Shown one piece after another: positions 22,798 to 30,248 of a DNA stretch of 31,007 bases. The DNA comes from VRUE01 sp035554595 (GTDB lineage Bacteria > Actinomycetota > Thermoleophilia > Solirubrobacterales > 70-9), in assembly GCA_035554595.1 (NCBI GenBank), contig DATMIH010000212.1, positions 1-31,007 on the forward strand, given 5' to 3'. Position 1 is the first letter of the stretch; every line of letters starts with the position of its first letter. The notes under the pieces were generated by a model that was not told the origin of the DNA, made no database searches, and saw nothing but the letters and a program-made list of their open reading frames with translations. The translations under genes were made by a program, and so were the position numbers.

Positions 22798-22846
22798 GCT
22801 CCGGTGCGCTTTATCCCCCCATGGGAGGGCAAAGGCGCACCGGAAG
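22798..22846. repeat. Palindrome downstream of ftsB-like gene
   Basis: CCGGTGCGC (22801-22809) pairs with GCGCACCGG (22835-22843), continued inward by TTT/AAA and outward by GCT/AGC with single bulges. The loop TCCCCCCATGGGAGGG can fold again. It fills the 84-bp gap after the ftsB-like stop and before the membrane-protein start. It may work as a terminator-like hairpin, although no T-run is present. Confidence 0.65.
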
Positions 22847-22870
22847 CGACTGGCATGCGCCTGAGCGGCG

Positions 22871-23251
22871 TTAGAGGCCGCGTACGACCAGTGGGGTCTC
22901 TTCGGGGGCGACCATGCCCTGGGCGCGCGCCTTGGCCTCCAGCGTGATCGGGTCGTCGGCGTGCTGGATGCGCCAGTGCAAGCGGGAGTTTTCGTGCTGG
23001 GCTTCGTGCAGCTGGACCCGTGCCGCGGTCGTCGTCGTGTAGGTCTTGACGAAGTCGATCACCGGGTTGAGGTAGGAATAGAGCACGGCGAAGAGGACCA
23101 GGGTCAGGGCGACGCGGCCGACGCGATCCCAGTGGATCCGGCTGGCGCCGCGGCGCGCCGCCGGTTTGCGCCGGGCGGCCGGTTTGCGTGCCGGAGAGCG
23201 GCGTTTGGCAGTGGCGGAGGTGCGTTTCCTCGCCTGAGCGCGTGCTGCCAT
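22871..23251 (-). CDS. ftsB: FtsB/DivIC-like septum protein
   Basis: 126 aa from ATG 23251. A very basic, Lys/Arg/Ala-rich N-terminal tail is followed by one membrane helix (VALTLVLFAVLYSYLNPVIDFV) and a coiled coil (TTTTAARVQLHEAQHENSRL, then HWRIQHADDPITLEAKAR), ending RAQGMVAPEETPLVV. This is the FtsB/DivIC pattern: small bitopic proteins that join FtsL and FtsQ in the divisome. Its place just downstream of eno is conserved in Actinobacteria and supports the call. AGGA lies 6 nt before this ATG. An ATG 14 codons earlier has its Shine-Dalgarno only 1 nt away, and a GTG at 23305 has none. Confidence 0.82.
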   Translation of the reverse strand: MAARAQARKRTSATAKRRSPARKPAARRKPAARRGASRIHWDRVGRVALTLVLFAVLYSYLNPVIDFVKTYTTTTAARVQLHEAQHENSRLHWRIQHADDPITLEAKARAQGMVAPEETPLVVRGL

Positions 23252-23312
23252 GCCCGGTCCTACGCGGCCGAGCTTCGGTTTCCTGCCTCGCATCCCTCCT
23301 TGCACTGGGGGC

Positions 23313-23402
23313 GGGCGTGACCAAGCAGATCAAGGACGCAGGGAGCGTGGCGTGCTCTGCACGCGAGCGACCGAGGACGCAGATATGCGCAGCGTCACGC
23401 GC
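23313..23402 (-). repeat. Family B palindromic element, copy 1
   Basis: The 52-bp core 23331-23382 is identical, in reverse orientation, to 29600-29651. The flanks GCGTGAC (23315-23321) and GTCACGC (23394-23400) pair over 7 bp and differ from those of copy 2. It lies between the 3' end of eno and the ftsB-like gene, the right arm almost touching the eno stop codon. Confidence 0.88.
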
Positions 23403-23403
23403 G

Positions 23404-24699
23404 TCACCCAGTCCGTTGGTGGAATGCCTGCAAGCCGGGGAAGCGCGCCGCAGAGCCGAGTTCCTCCTCAATGCGCAGCAAACGGTTGTACTTGGCGACG
23501 CGGTCTGAGCGCGACGGAGCGCCGGTCTTGATCTGCCCCGCACCGGTGGCGACGGCGAGGTCTGCGATCGTCGTGTCCTCGGTCTCGCCGGAGCGATGCG
23601 AGATCACCGCCGTGTAGCCGGCCTCGGCGGCCATCCTGATCGCCTCCAGGGTCTCACTGAGGGTGCCGATCTGATTGACCTTGACCAGGATCGAGTTGCC
23701 GACACCGAGCTCGATGCCGCGCTTGAGCCGTTCGGGGTTGGTGACGAAGAGGTCGTCGCCAACGAGCTGGACCTTCTCCCCCAGCTTCTCGGTCAGCAGC
23801 TTCCAGCCGTCCCAGTCCTCCTCGTCCATGCCGTCCTCGATCGAGAGGATCGGGTAGCGCGAGCAGGCGTCCTCCCAGTAGGAGGCCATCTCCTCGGGCG
23901 AGAGCGAGCGACCCTCGTGCTCGAGCACGTAGGCGCCGCCCTCGAAGACCTCGCTGGTCGCCGGGTCGAGGGCGATGAAGACATCCTTGCCGGGCTCATA
24001 TCCCGCCGCCTCGACTCCCGCCAGAACGGCCTGCAGCGCCGCCTCGTTGGACTCCAGGTTGGGCGCGAAGCCACCCTCGTCGCCGACCGCGGTCGCGTGG
24101 CCGGCGGTGGCGAGGCTCTTCTTCAGCGCGTGGAAGACCTCTGTGCCGACCCGTAGACACTCGGAGAAGCTGGCCGCACCGGCCGGCACGACCATGAACT
24201 CCTGGAAGTCGACCGAGTTGTCGGCGTGGGCGCCGCCGTTGAGCACGTTCATCATCGGCACCGGCAGCAGGCTCGGCTCCTCGCCGCCGTAGAGCTTGGC
24301 CAGGTAGCGGAAGAGCGGTTCGCCAGACAGCATTGCCGCCGCCTTGGCCGCGGCCAAAGAGACGCCGAGGATCGCATTTGCCCCGAGGCGGCCCTTGTTC
24401 GCGGTGCCATCGAGCTCGATCATCTTGGCGTCGAGCCCGGCCTGGTCGTCGGCGTCGAAGCCCTGCAGCGCGGCGGCGATCTCGCCGTTGACGTTGGCCA
24501 CCGCCGCCGAGACGCCCTTGCCGGCCCAGGTATCGCCACCGTCGCGCAGCTCGACCGCCTCGAACTCGCCAGTCGAGGCACCCGAGGGCACCGCCGCGAG
24601 GCCGCGGGCGCCCGACTCGAGCATGACTTCGACCTCGACGGTCGGGTTGCCTCTCGAGTCGAGGATCTGACGGGCGTGGATCGATGCGATGGCGCTCAT
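23404..24699 (-). CDS. eno: Enolase
   Basis: 431 aa, full length for bacterial enolase (E. coli 432). It converts 2-phosphoglycerate to phosphoenolpyruvate in glycolysis, in the cytosol and with Mg2+. Visible: IHARQILDSRGNPTVEVEV at the start, PSGASTGEFEAVELRDG (the mobile loop), NGGAHADNSVDFQEFM, LSIEDGMDEEDWDGW, the metal aspartate in LVGDDLFVTNPERL, the catalytic lysine in ILVKVNQIGTLSET, and ISHRSGETEDT. There is no obvious Shine-Dalgarno; a long inverted repeat lies 15 nt upstream of the start. It follows the SurA-like gene with a 128-bp gap and may be transcribed from it or from its own promoter. Confidence 0.98.
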   Translation of the reverse strand: MSAIASIHARQILDSRGNPTVEVEVMLESGARGLAAVPSGASTGEFEAVELRDGGDTWAGKGVSAAVANVNGEIAAALQGFDADDQAGLDAKMIELDGTANKGRLGANAILGVSLAAAKAAAMLSGEPLFRYLAKLYGGEEPSLLPVPMMNVLNGGAHADNSVDFQEFMVVPAGAASFSECLRVGTEVFHALKKSLATAGHATAVGDEGGFAPNLESNEAALQAVLAGVEAAGYEPGKDVFIALDPATSEVFEGGAYVLEHEGRSLSPEEMASYWEDACSRYPILSIEDGMDEEDWDGWKLLTEKLGEKVQLVGDDLFVTNPERLKRGIELGVGNSILVKVNQIGTLSETLEAIRMAAEAGYTAVISHRSGETEDTTIADLAVATGAGQIKTGAPSRSDRVAKYNRLLRIEEELGSAARFPGLQAFHQRTG

Positions 24700-24713
24700 A
24701 GAACCGTGCGTTC

Positions 24714-24769
24714 ACGGGGCAATCGCCCCGGATTCGAATACCCGGCTGTCACCGTGCCGATTGCCCCGT
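24714..24769. repeat. 12-bp perfect inverted repeat in the eno leader
   Basis: ACGGGGCAATCG (24714-24725) and CGATTGCCCCGT (24758-24769) pair perfectly around a 32-nt centre that itself contains CCCCGG, ATTCGAAT and CCGG. It stands between the SurA-like stop and the eno start, so it may be a terminator for the first, a 5'-UTR structure for the second, or another mobile palindrome. No T-run follows. Confidence 0.75.
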
Positions 24770-24827
24770 TCACAGGCGCGCCAGTCTATTCAGTCAGGCG
24801 GCGCTGCGGGACGCTCTCGGACGCCGC

Positions 24828-26159
24828 TTATTCGCCGGTAGCGCCGGGTACAGCCCCGCCCGGAATTTCGCCCGGAATTTCGCCTTCGGGCGCGGCGCCT
24901 TCTTCAAGACCCGCGGGCCGCGGCCGCTGGGGGAGTTTCTGCCCTTCGCGGTTGAGCGGGCTGACCGTGCCGGGCTGAGCCGGTTTGATCGAGGTGATCG
25001 GTGCCGGGCAGGCTTCAGGCGCTTTTTTCGGGTTCGCTTCGAAGCAGGCTTCGTCGGCTTCAGTTGGGCGTCCGCTGGGCTGGAAATTGGAGCAGCGCGC
25101 GATCAGGAAGCCGGAGGCGCAGAAGGTGCGTGACTGCCACTTGGTCCCGTAGTGCTGAACAAATGCAGCGAAGGTCTGCTGTTTGGCCTGTTCGGCGAGC
25201 TGGGCGCTGATCTGCGATTTGGCTTCGTCGAGCGACTGGACTTTTTCCGGGGTGATCTTCATCACCTCGAAGAGCGTGTAGACCTTGCCTTCCGTCAGCG
25301 GCCCTTCCAGTTCGCCCTGGTCGGCGGCGAAGACTTCGCCTTCAAGCGGTTCCTGCAGGGTGCCGGAGTCCTCCGTCACCGCCGACTGCAGCCCACCGGT
25401 GCTTTTGGTCGTGTCGATCGAGTATTTCTTCGCGACCGCTTCCCAGCTTTTGATCGAGTCGTCTTTTTCAAGCGCGGCCTTCGCTTCTTCGACCTTGGCC
25501 TTGTCCGGGTTCTTGATCACGCGGATGTCGCGTGATTCCGGCGTCGTGTACTGGCTCGACTTGGCGGCTTCGTAGTAGTCCTTGATTTCGTTCTTGCTGG
25601 GGATCGGCGCTTCTTCAGTGACCTGTTCCTGGATCTGTTCGCTGAGCATCTGGATCGTCACGCGGGTGTTGACGTCGGCCTGATTGAAGTGCGCTTCTTT
25701 GAGGAATTCCTTGTACTGCTGTTCCGTTTTGAAGGCTTTTTCCTTCAGTTTTTTGAGTTCTTCGGCGATTTCTTTCGGCGTCACCGAGATGTCCATTTCT
25801 TCTGCCTGACCCTGGATCCAGATCGAGTCGAGCAGGTTGCCCAGCGCTTTTTCCTGCTCCGCTTCGTATTTTTCGTCACCCGGTTTGGGAACCGGGGTCA
25901 CTTTGTCTTCGGCCGACGCCTGGACCAGCGCGTGCGCGAACTGCGCTTCAGTGACCGGGCTGAGACCATCCGGGGCGTCTTCGACAACGGCGACGGAGCC
26001 GGAGGGAACGCTGGGATGGCCGATGCCCTGGGCGATCGCGAAGATCACGAAGAGCAGGATCAAGAGCGCGGCGAAGCCAAGCAGCGCGAGGCGCTGTAGT
26101 CCGGCCGACTTCCCTCCCTTGGCGCTGAAGCGTGCCACCGATCGGGCAGCATAAATCAA
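24828..26159 (-). CDS. SurA/PrsA-like peptidyl-prolyl isomerase, membrane-anchored
   Basis: 443 aa. A basic cytoplasmic start and one membrane helix (LALLGFAALLILLFVIFAIA, ~24-43) are followed by an extracytoplasmic chaperone of the SurA N-terminal type (PVTEAQFAHALVQA, LLDSIWIQGQAEEMDISVTP, LKKLKEKAFKTEQQYKEFLK). A parvulin-like domain follows (RDIRVIKNPDKAKVEEAKAA, then KKYSIDTTKSTGGL, then VFAADQGELEGPL). The ~90-residue tail has four cysteines and a Pro/Gly-rich end. It should help secreted proteins fold. The TTG start lies 22 nt after the mfd stop, with GGAG 3 nt before it. Codon choice is unlike its neighbours: GAA and AAA are frequent where eno and mfd use GAG and AAG. Confidence 0.85.
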   Translation of the reverse strand: MIYAARSVARFSAKGGKSAGLQRLALLGFAALLILLFVIFAIAQGIGHPSVPSGSVAVVEDAPDGLSPVTEAQFAHALVQASAEDKVTPVPKPGDEKYEAEQEKALGNLLDSIWIQGQAEEMDISVTPKEIAEELKKLKEKAFKTEQQYKEFLKEAHFNQADVNTRVTIQMLSEQIQEQVTEEAPIPSKNEIKDYYEAAKSSQYTTPESRDIRVIKNPDKAKVEEAKAALEKDDSIKSWEAVAKKYSIDTTKSTGGLQSAVTEDSGTLQEPLEGEVFAADQGELEGPLTEGKVYTLFEVMKITPEKVQSLDEAKSQISAQLAEQAKQQTFAAFVQHYGTKWQSRTFCASGFLIARCSNFQPSGRPTEADEACFEANPKKAPEACPAPITSIKPAQPGTVSPLNREGQKLPQRPRPAGLEEGAAPEGEIPGEIPGGAVPGATGE

Positions 26160-26181
26160 ATGCTCCAGAAGGGGGTCGCGC

Positions 26182-29100
26182 TTAGCCGCTCAGACTCGCC
26201 TCGGCGGCCTCCATCTGCCCTCGCTTCGCCGTCCGGATCGCCTCGGCCATAGCCAGAACCGCGGCCAGCCGAGCCTCCGGCTCGTCGGACACCCGCATCG
26301 CCGCGGTCTGCTCGCGCCACTCATAGAGCGCTCCCTCGAGCTCCTCCCGGAAGACGCCGGCAGCCTCGGAGTCGAGCTCAACCCCGGTGACGCTGAGCCG
26401 GCCGCCGCGGAACTCGACGCTGCGCGCGCCGGCCAGGCCGAGCTCGATGCGGGCGCGCTGCAGGGCGAGCAGGTTCTCGGCCTGCGGCGGCGGCTCTCCG
26501 AAGCGGTCGCTGATCTCGTCGCGGATCGCCCGCAGTTCGCCAGGCTCGCGAGCGGCGGCGATGCGACGGTGGACGTCGATCTTCGCCGCCTCGAAGGGGA
26601 TGAACGAGGCCGGCAGGTAGGCGTCGACGGGAACGTCGAGACGCACCGGTTCGGGGGCCTCCTCCCCACCTGCGGCCTCCTGCGCCGCGCCGACCGCCTC
26701 GTCGATCATCTGGCAGTAGAGCTCGAAGCCGACCGCGGCGACATGACCGGACTGCTCCTCGCCGAGCAGGTCGCCGGCGCCGCGAATATCGAGATCACGC
26801 ATCGCGATCTTGAAGCCGGAGCCGAGCTCGGTGTGGTCGGCGAGGGTCGAGAGGCGGGCCGCCGCGTCCTCGCTCAGCGCCTCGGCCGAGGGATAGAGCA
26901 TGTAGGCGAAGGCGCGCTCGCGGGAGCGCCCGACCCGGCCGCGGATCTGGTAGGCCTGGGAGAGGCCGAGCTGGTCGGAGCGCTCGACGATCAGGGTGTT
27001 GGCGTTGGCGATGTCGAGGCCGGACTCGATGATCGTCGTCGTCACCAGGACATCGGCGTCGCCGCGCAGGAAGCCGAGCATCGTGTCCTCGAGCTGTTTC
27101 TCGTCCATCTGCCCGTGCGCTTCGAGGAAGCGGGCTCCCGGCACCAGGCCGCGTAGCCGCTCGGTCGTCTCCGGCAGCGAGTCGATCCGGTTGTGCAGGA
27201 AGAAGGCCTGGCCGTCGAGCTCGAGCTCGCGGTTGATCGCCTTCGCGACCAGGTCCTCGTCGTAGGGACCGACGTAGGTACGGACCGGGCGGCGACCCTC
27301 CGGCGGGGTCTCGATCGTCGAGATGTCGCGCAGGCCAGCCAGGCTCATCTGCAGGGTGCGCGGGATCGGCGTCGCCGAGAGCGCCAGCACGTCGACCTTG
27401 AGCTTGAGCTGGCGCAGCAGCTCCTTCTGCTTGACGCCAAAGCGCTGCTCCTCGTCGACGATGACCAGGCCGAGGTCCTTGGCGCGGACATCGCGCGAGA
27501 GCAGCCGGTGGGTGCCGATCAGGATGTCGACCTTGCCCGCCTCGAAGCCGGCCAGCACCGCTTTCACCTCGGCCGGCTTGCGCAGGCGCGAGATCCCCTC
27601 GACGACGAAGGGCAGGTCGGCGAGGCGCTCGCGGAAGGTGCCAAAGTGCTGCTGGGCGAGGATCGTCGTCGGCACCAGCATCATCACCTGTTTGCCGTCG
27701 GCGGCGGCCTTAACCGCGGCGCGCAGCGCCACCTCGGTCTTGCCGAAGCCGACGTCGCCGCAGACGAGCCGATCCATCGGCTGGTCGGCCTCCATGTCTC
27801 CCTTGACCGCCTCGATCGCCTCCACCTGGTCGGCGGTCTCGCGGTAGGGGAAGGCGGCCTCCATCGTCATCTGCCACTCGCCGTCGGGCTCGAAAGCGTG
27901 GCCCTTGCGGGTCCGTCGCTCCGCATACAGGTTGAGTAGCTCGCCGGCGAGGGCACCGGCCGCTTTGCGCGCCCGCGCCTTCATGTTCTGCCAGCGTTTG
28001 CCGCCCAGCGCCGAAAGGCTCGGTTCGCCGCCGGCGCCGACGTAGCGGCTCAGCTTGGCGAGCTGGTCGACCGGGACGAAGACGCGGTCCTCGCCCTTGT
28101 ATTCGAGGTAGAGGTAGTCGCGGGTGACGCCGCCGACCTCGCGGGTCTCGAAGCCGGCGAAGCGGGCAACGCCGTGGTCCTCGTGGACGACGTAGTCGCC
28201 GACCCGCAGTTCGCTGAAGGCGAGGCGTCCGCGGGCGGCGCCGGGCACGCGGGCTTCGGCTTGGCGGCGACGATGGACGAGGCGACGGAAGGGATAGACG
28301 GCGAGGCGCAGCTCAGGACTGATGAAGCCCTCGCGCAGGCGGGCCTCGGCAAAGGTGAGGGCCGGCTTGGGCGAGAGCCGGCCGCCTTCGAGCAGCGTCG
28401 CGTCGAGGCGGTCGAGCCCGTAGCGGGCACGCTCGGCCTCGCCGCGATCGTCGAAGGCGACGACGGTGCGGTAGCCGGAGCGAACTTGCTTTTCCAGCTC
28501 CGCCTCGGCCTCTTTGACGCTGCGCGCCGGCGACTCGGCGCGGGCGGCGCGGAAGGCGCTCTCGTCATCGTCGCTGGCGGTGCGGAAGGCGAGCGAGGCG
28601 CGGGCGGCGAGCGGCTCGGCGACGTCGACATAGAGATGGCGGGCGTCGTCGGCGTGCATCGCCGTCGTCGCGTCGTCCCAGTGGTCGCGGAGGGCAGGCT
28701 CGATCTCCTCGGCGGCAGCGAGGATCACAGCGGCCTGCTCGGGGACCAGGTCCAGCGGCGCTCCGAAGTGCTCCAGCGGCAGCGCCTCGGCGAGGCTTGG
28801 CGCCTCGCGGCCCTCCTCCTCAGCTTCCATCGCCGCCAGCGCGGCGATTTCGCGGTGCTCGGCGTCGAGCTCCGCCGCCGGCGCCAGCTCGACCCGCTCG
28901 GCGTCGCCGAGCGAGCGCTGGGTGAAGGTCGAGAACCAGCGCATCGACTCGACCTCGTCGCCGAAGAGCTCGATCCGCACGGCGCGCTCCTCGGTCGCGC
29001 CGTAGACGTCGAGGATGCCGCCGCGCACGGCGAACTGACCCCGCTCCTCGACTTGCTCGACCCGTTCGTAGCCCGCTCCGTCGAGGTCGCGGGCCACCTC

Positions 29101-29598
29101 TGTGAGGTCGATATCCCCGTCACCGGCGATCGCGAAGCCGGCCGGGCGCAGGGACGCGTCCGGGACAGCCTCGGCCAGGGCGGTGGCGCTGGCGACGACG
29201 ACGGCGTCCTGCTCGCGGCCAAGCGCGTCGAGCGCGTCGATCCGCAGCCCGACCAGGTGCGGGGGCGGCGTCACGTGCGAGGCGAAGCCGGTGCCGCGCG
29301 AGGGGTAGAGGCGAACGCGCCGCGGCGCCAGGTAGGCGCGCAGGTCAGCGGCGAGATCGCGGGCCGAGCGGTCGTCGGGGCTGACCAGCAGCGCGGGGCG
29401 GCCGGCAAGGCCGCGCTCGTCCTCGAGGATCGCGGCGAGCAGCAGTGGCCGCAGCATCGTCGAGGCGGGCACGTCCAGCCCCTCGCCGCCGGAGGCGGCA
29501 TCGCGCACGCGGCCGGTGAGCGCGTGGACGCGCTCGTTCTCAGCGGCGATGTCGATTAGTGGTCGAAGACTCATCGGGGCGGTCCCGGAGGTTGACAT
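26182..29598 (-). CDS. mfd: Transcription-repair coupling factor
   Basis: 1138 aa, full length. It removes RNA polymerase stalled at DNA lesions and recruits UvrA. Domains in order: a UvrB-like N-terminal part (VRLYPSRGTGFASHVTPPPH, RGGILDVYG), the RNAP-interaction domain (~480-560, LRVGDYVVHEDHGVARFAGF), a RecG-like helicase with Walker A in VCGDVGFGKTEVALRAA (~618) and VDEEQRFGVKQKE (~718), then GRVGRSRERAFAYML, and the C-terminal TRCF domain (PVDAYLPASFIPFEAAKIDV). The ATG at 29598 has GAGGA 6 nt upstream, but both lie in the family B palindrome. ATG 29574 (MSLRPLIDIAAEN) is a credible alternative without that overlap. It probably heads an operon with the SurA-like gene. Confidence 0.97.
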   Translation of the reverse strand: MSTSGTAPMSLRPLIDIAAENERVHALTGRVRDAASGGEGLDVPASTMLRPLLLAAILEDERGLAGRPALLVSPDDRSARDLAADLRAYLAPRRVRLYPSRGTGFASHVTPPPHLVGLRIDALDALGREQDAVVVASATALAEAVPDASLRPAGFAIAGDGDIDLTEVARDLDGAGYERVEQVEERGQFAVRGGILDVYGATEERAVRIELFGDEVESMRWFSTFTQRSLGDAERVELAPAAELDAEHREIAALAAMEAEEEGREAPSLAEALPLEHFGAPLDLVPEQAAVILAAAEEIEPALRDHWDDATTAMHADDARHLYVDVAEPLAARASLAFRTASDDDESAFRAARAESPARSVKEAEAELEKQVRSGYRTVVAFDDRGEAERARYGLDRLDATLLEGGRLSPKPALTFAEARLREGFISPELRLAVYPFRRLVHRRRQAEARVPGAARGRLAFSELRVGDYVVHEDHGVARFAGFETREVGGVTRDYLYLEYKGEDRVFVPVDQLAKLSRYVGAGGEPSLSALGGKRWQNMKARARKAAGALAGELLNLYAERRTRKGHAFEPDGEWQMTMEAAFPYRETADQVEAIEAVKGDMEADQPMDRLVCGDVGFGKTEVALRAAVKAAADGKQVMMLVPTTILAQQHFGTFRERLADLPFVVEGISRLRKPAEVKAVLAGFEAGKVDILIGTHRLLSRDVRAKDLGLVIVDEEQRFGVKQKELLRQLKLKVDVLALSATPIPRTLQMSLAGLRDISTIETPPEGRRPVRTYVGPYDEDLVAKAINRELELDGQAFFLHNRIDSLPETTERLRGLVPGARFLEAHGQMDEKQLEDTMLGFLRGDADVLVTTTIIESGLDIANANTLIVERSDQLGLSQAYQIRGRVGRSRERAFAYMLYPSAEALSEDAAARLSTLADHTELGSGFKIAMRDLDIRGAGDLLGEEQSGHVAAVGFELYCQMIDEAVGAAQEAAGGEEAPEPVRLDVPVDAYLPASFIPFEAAKIDVHRRIAAAREPGELRAIRDEISDRFGEPPPQAENLLALQRARIELGLAGARSVEFRGGRLSVTGVELDSEAAGVFREELEGALYEWREQTAAMRVSDEPEARLAAVLAMAEAIRTAKRGQMEAAEASLSG

Positions 29599-29676
29599 GC
29601 TGCGTCCTCGGTCGCTCGCGTGCAGAGCACGCCACGCTCCCTGCGTCCTTGCCTGTCAACCTCCGGACCACGCCCG
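29576..29676 (+). repeat. Family B palindromic element, copy 2
   Basis: The 52-bp core at 29600-29651 is the exact reverse complement of 23331-23382. The arms 29581-29597 and 29654-29669 pair over 16 bp with one bulged C, and GGGGCG/CGCCC can extend the stem. The mfd ATG at 29598 lies at the inner end of the left arm, and its Shine-Dalgarno-like GAGGA lies in the core. It sits in the divergent region between mfd and the membrane protein gene. Confidence 0.9.
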
Positions 29677-29678
29677 GC

Positions 29679-29684
29679 TAGGCT
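29679..29684 (+). promoter_or_regulatory. Putative -10 hexamer TAGGCT
   Basis: TAGGCT is followed by 8 nt and ATG, and is identical to the hexamer before the IlvG-like gene. Confidence 0.45.
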
Positions 29685-29692
29685 GCACCGGA

Positions 29693-30217
29693 ATGCGAAT
29701 AAGACAACTTCTCGCGACCGGGTCCGCTCTGGGCCTGCTCGCCCACAATGGCTTCGAGACCCGCGCCGGGGTCGGCCTCGTCTTCGAGCCGTTCATCGGC
29801 CGCCGCGGCGCGGTCGCGATGTGGACCGCTTACTTCCCGCTGATGCTCGCCGCCGCCGCGGGCGAGGGCGAGAACGCGCGCCGGCTATCGGCCTTCAGCG
29901 CCGGGATCGGCGTCGCCGGCGTCGCCGTCCACTTCAAGGCCTGGCCCTGGTCGTTGCACAACGGCCTGCCGATGCTCGACGAAGCCGAGGGACTGAGCGA
30001 CAACCAGTTGCCGGCCTACAACGCCGTGCTCTGGTTCTGGCTGCTCACGAGCGCCCTCAGCCTGCCCGCCGCGAACCGGCCGGGGGCGCGGCGTTTCGCG
30101 ATCGCCGGTCTGCTCAATTTCCCGATCCTGCTCGCCTCGGCCAAGCACCACTTCAGCTGGGCCCGCGAGCAGGCGGAGCTGGAGCCGGAGCGCTGGAGCC
30201 CGGCGCTGCGCGAATAG
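29693..30217 (+). CDS. Polytopic membrane protein, unknown function
   Basis: 174 aa with about four hydrophobic segments: VAMWTAYFPLMLAAAAG, FSAGIGVAGVAVHF, AVLWFWLLTSALSLPA, and FAIAGLLNFPILLAS. Between them are short conserved-looking loops (HNGFETRAGVGLVFEPFIGR, WPWSLHNGLPMLDEAE). The charged C-terminus SWAREQAELEPERW is probably cytoplasmic. I do not recognise the family. ATG 29693 is chosen because it sits 8 nt after TAGGCT; the longer frame from 29516 runs antisense through the mfd start. The deacetylase gene follows after 31 bp and may be co-transcribed. Confidence 0.75.
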   Translation: MRIRQLLATGSALGLLAHNGFETRAGVGLVFEPFIGRRGAVAMWTAYFPLMLAAAAGEGENARRLSAFSAGIGVAGVAVHFKAWPWSLHNGLPMLDEAEGLSDNQLPAYNAVLWFWLLTSALSLPAANRPGARRFAIAGLLNFPILLASAKHHFSWAREQAELEPERWSPALRE

Positions 30218-30248
30218 CGGGTCGATGGGCCTGAAAGTCGACATATAG

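Noticed and set aside
24726..24757. tRNA T-arm-like GATTCGAATACCC in the eno leader
   Set aside because: There is no acceptor, D or anticodon arm around it. It is the centre of an inverted repeat.
28174..29559. A 461-codon plus-strand frame opposite mfd
   Set aside because: It has shadow composition and no domains, and mfd is unmistakable on the other strand.
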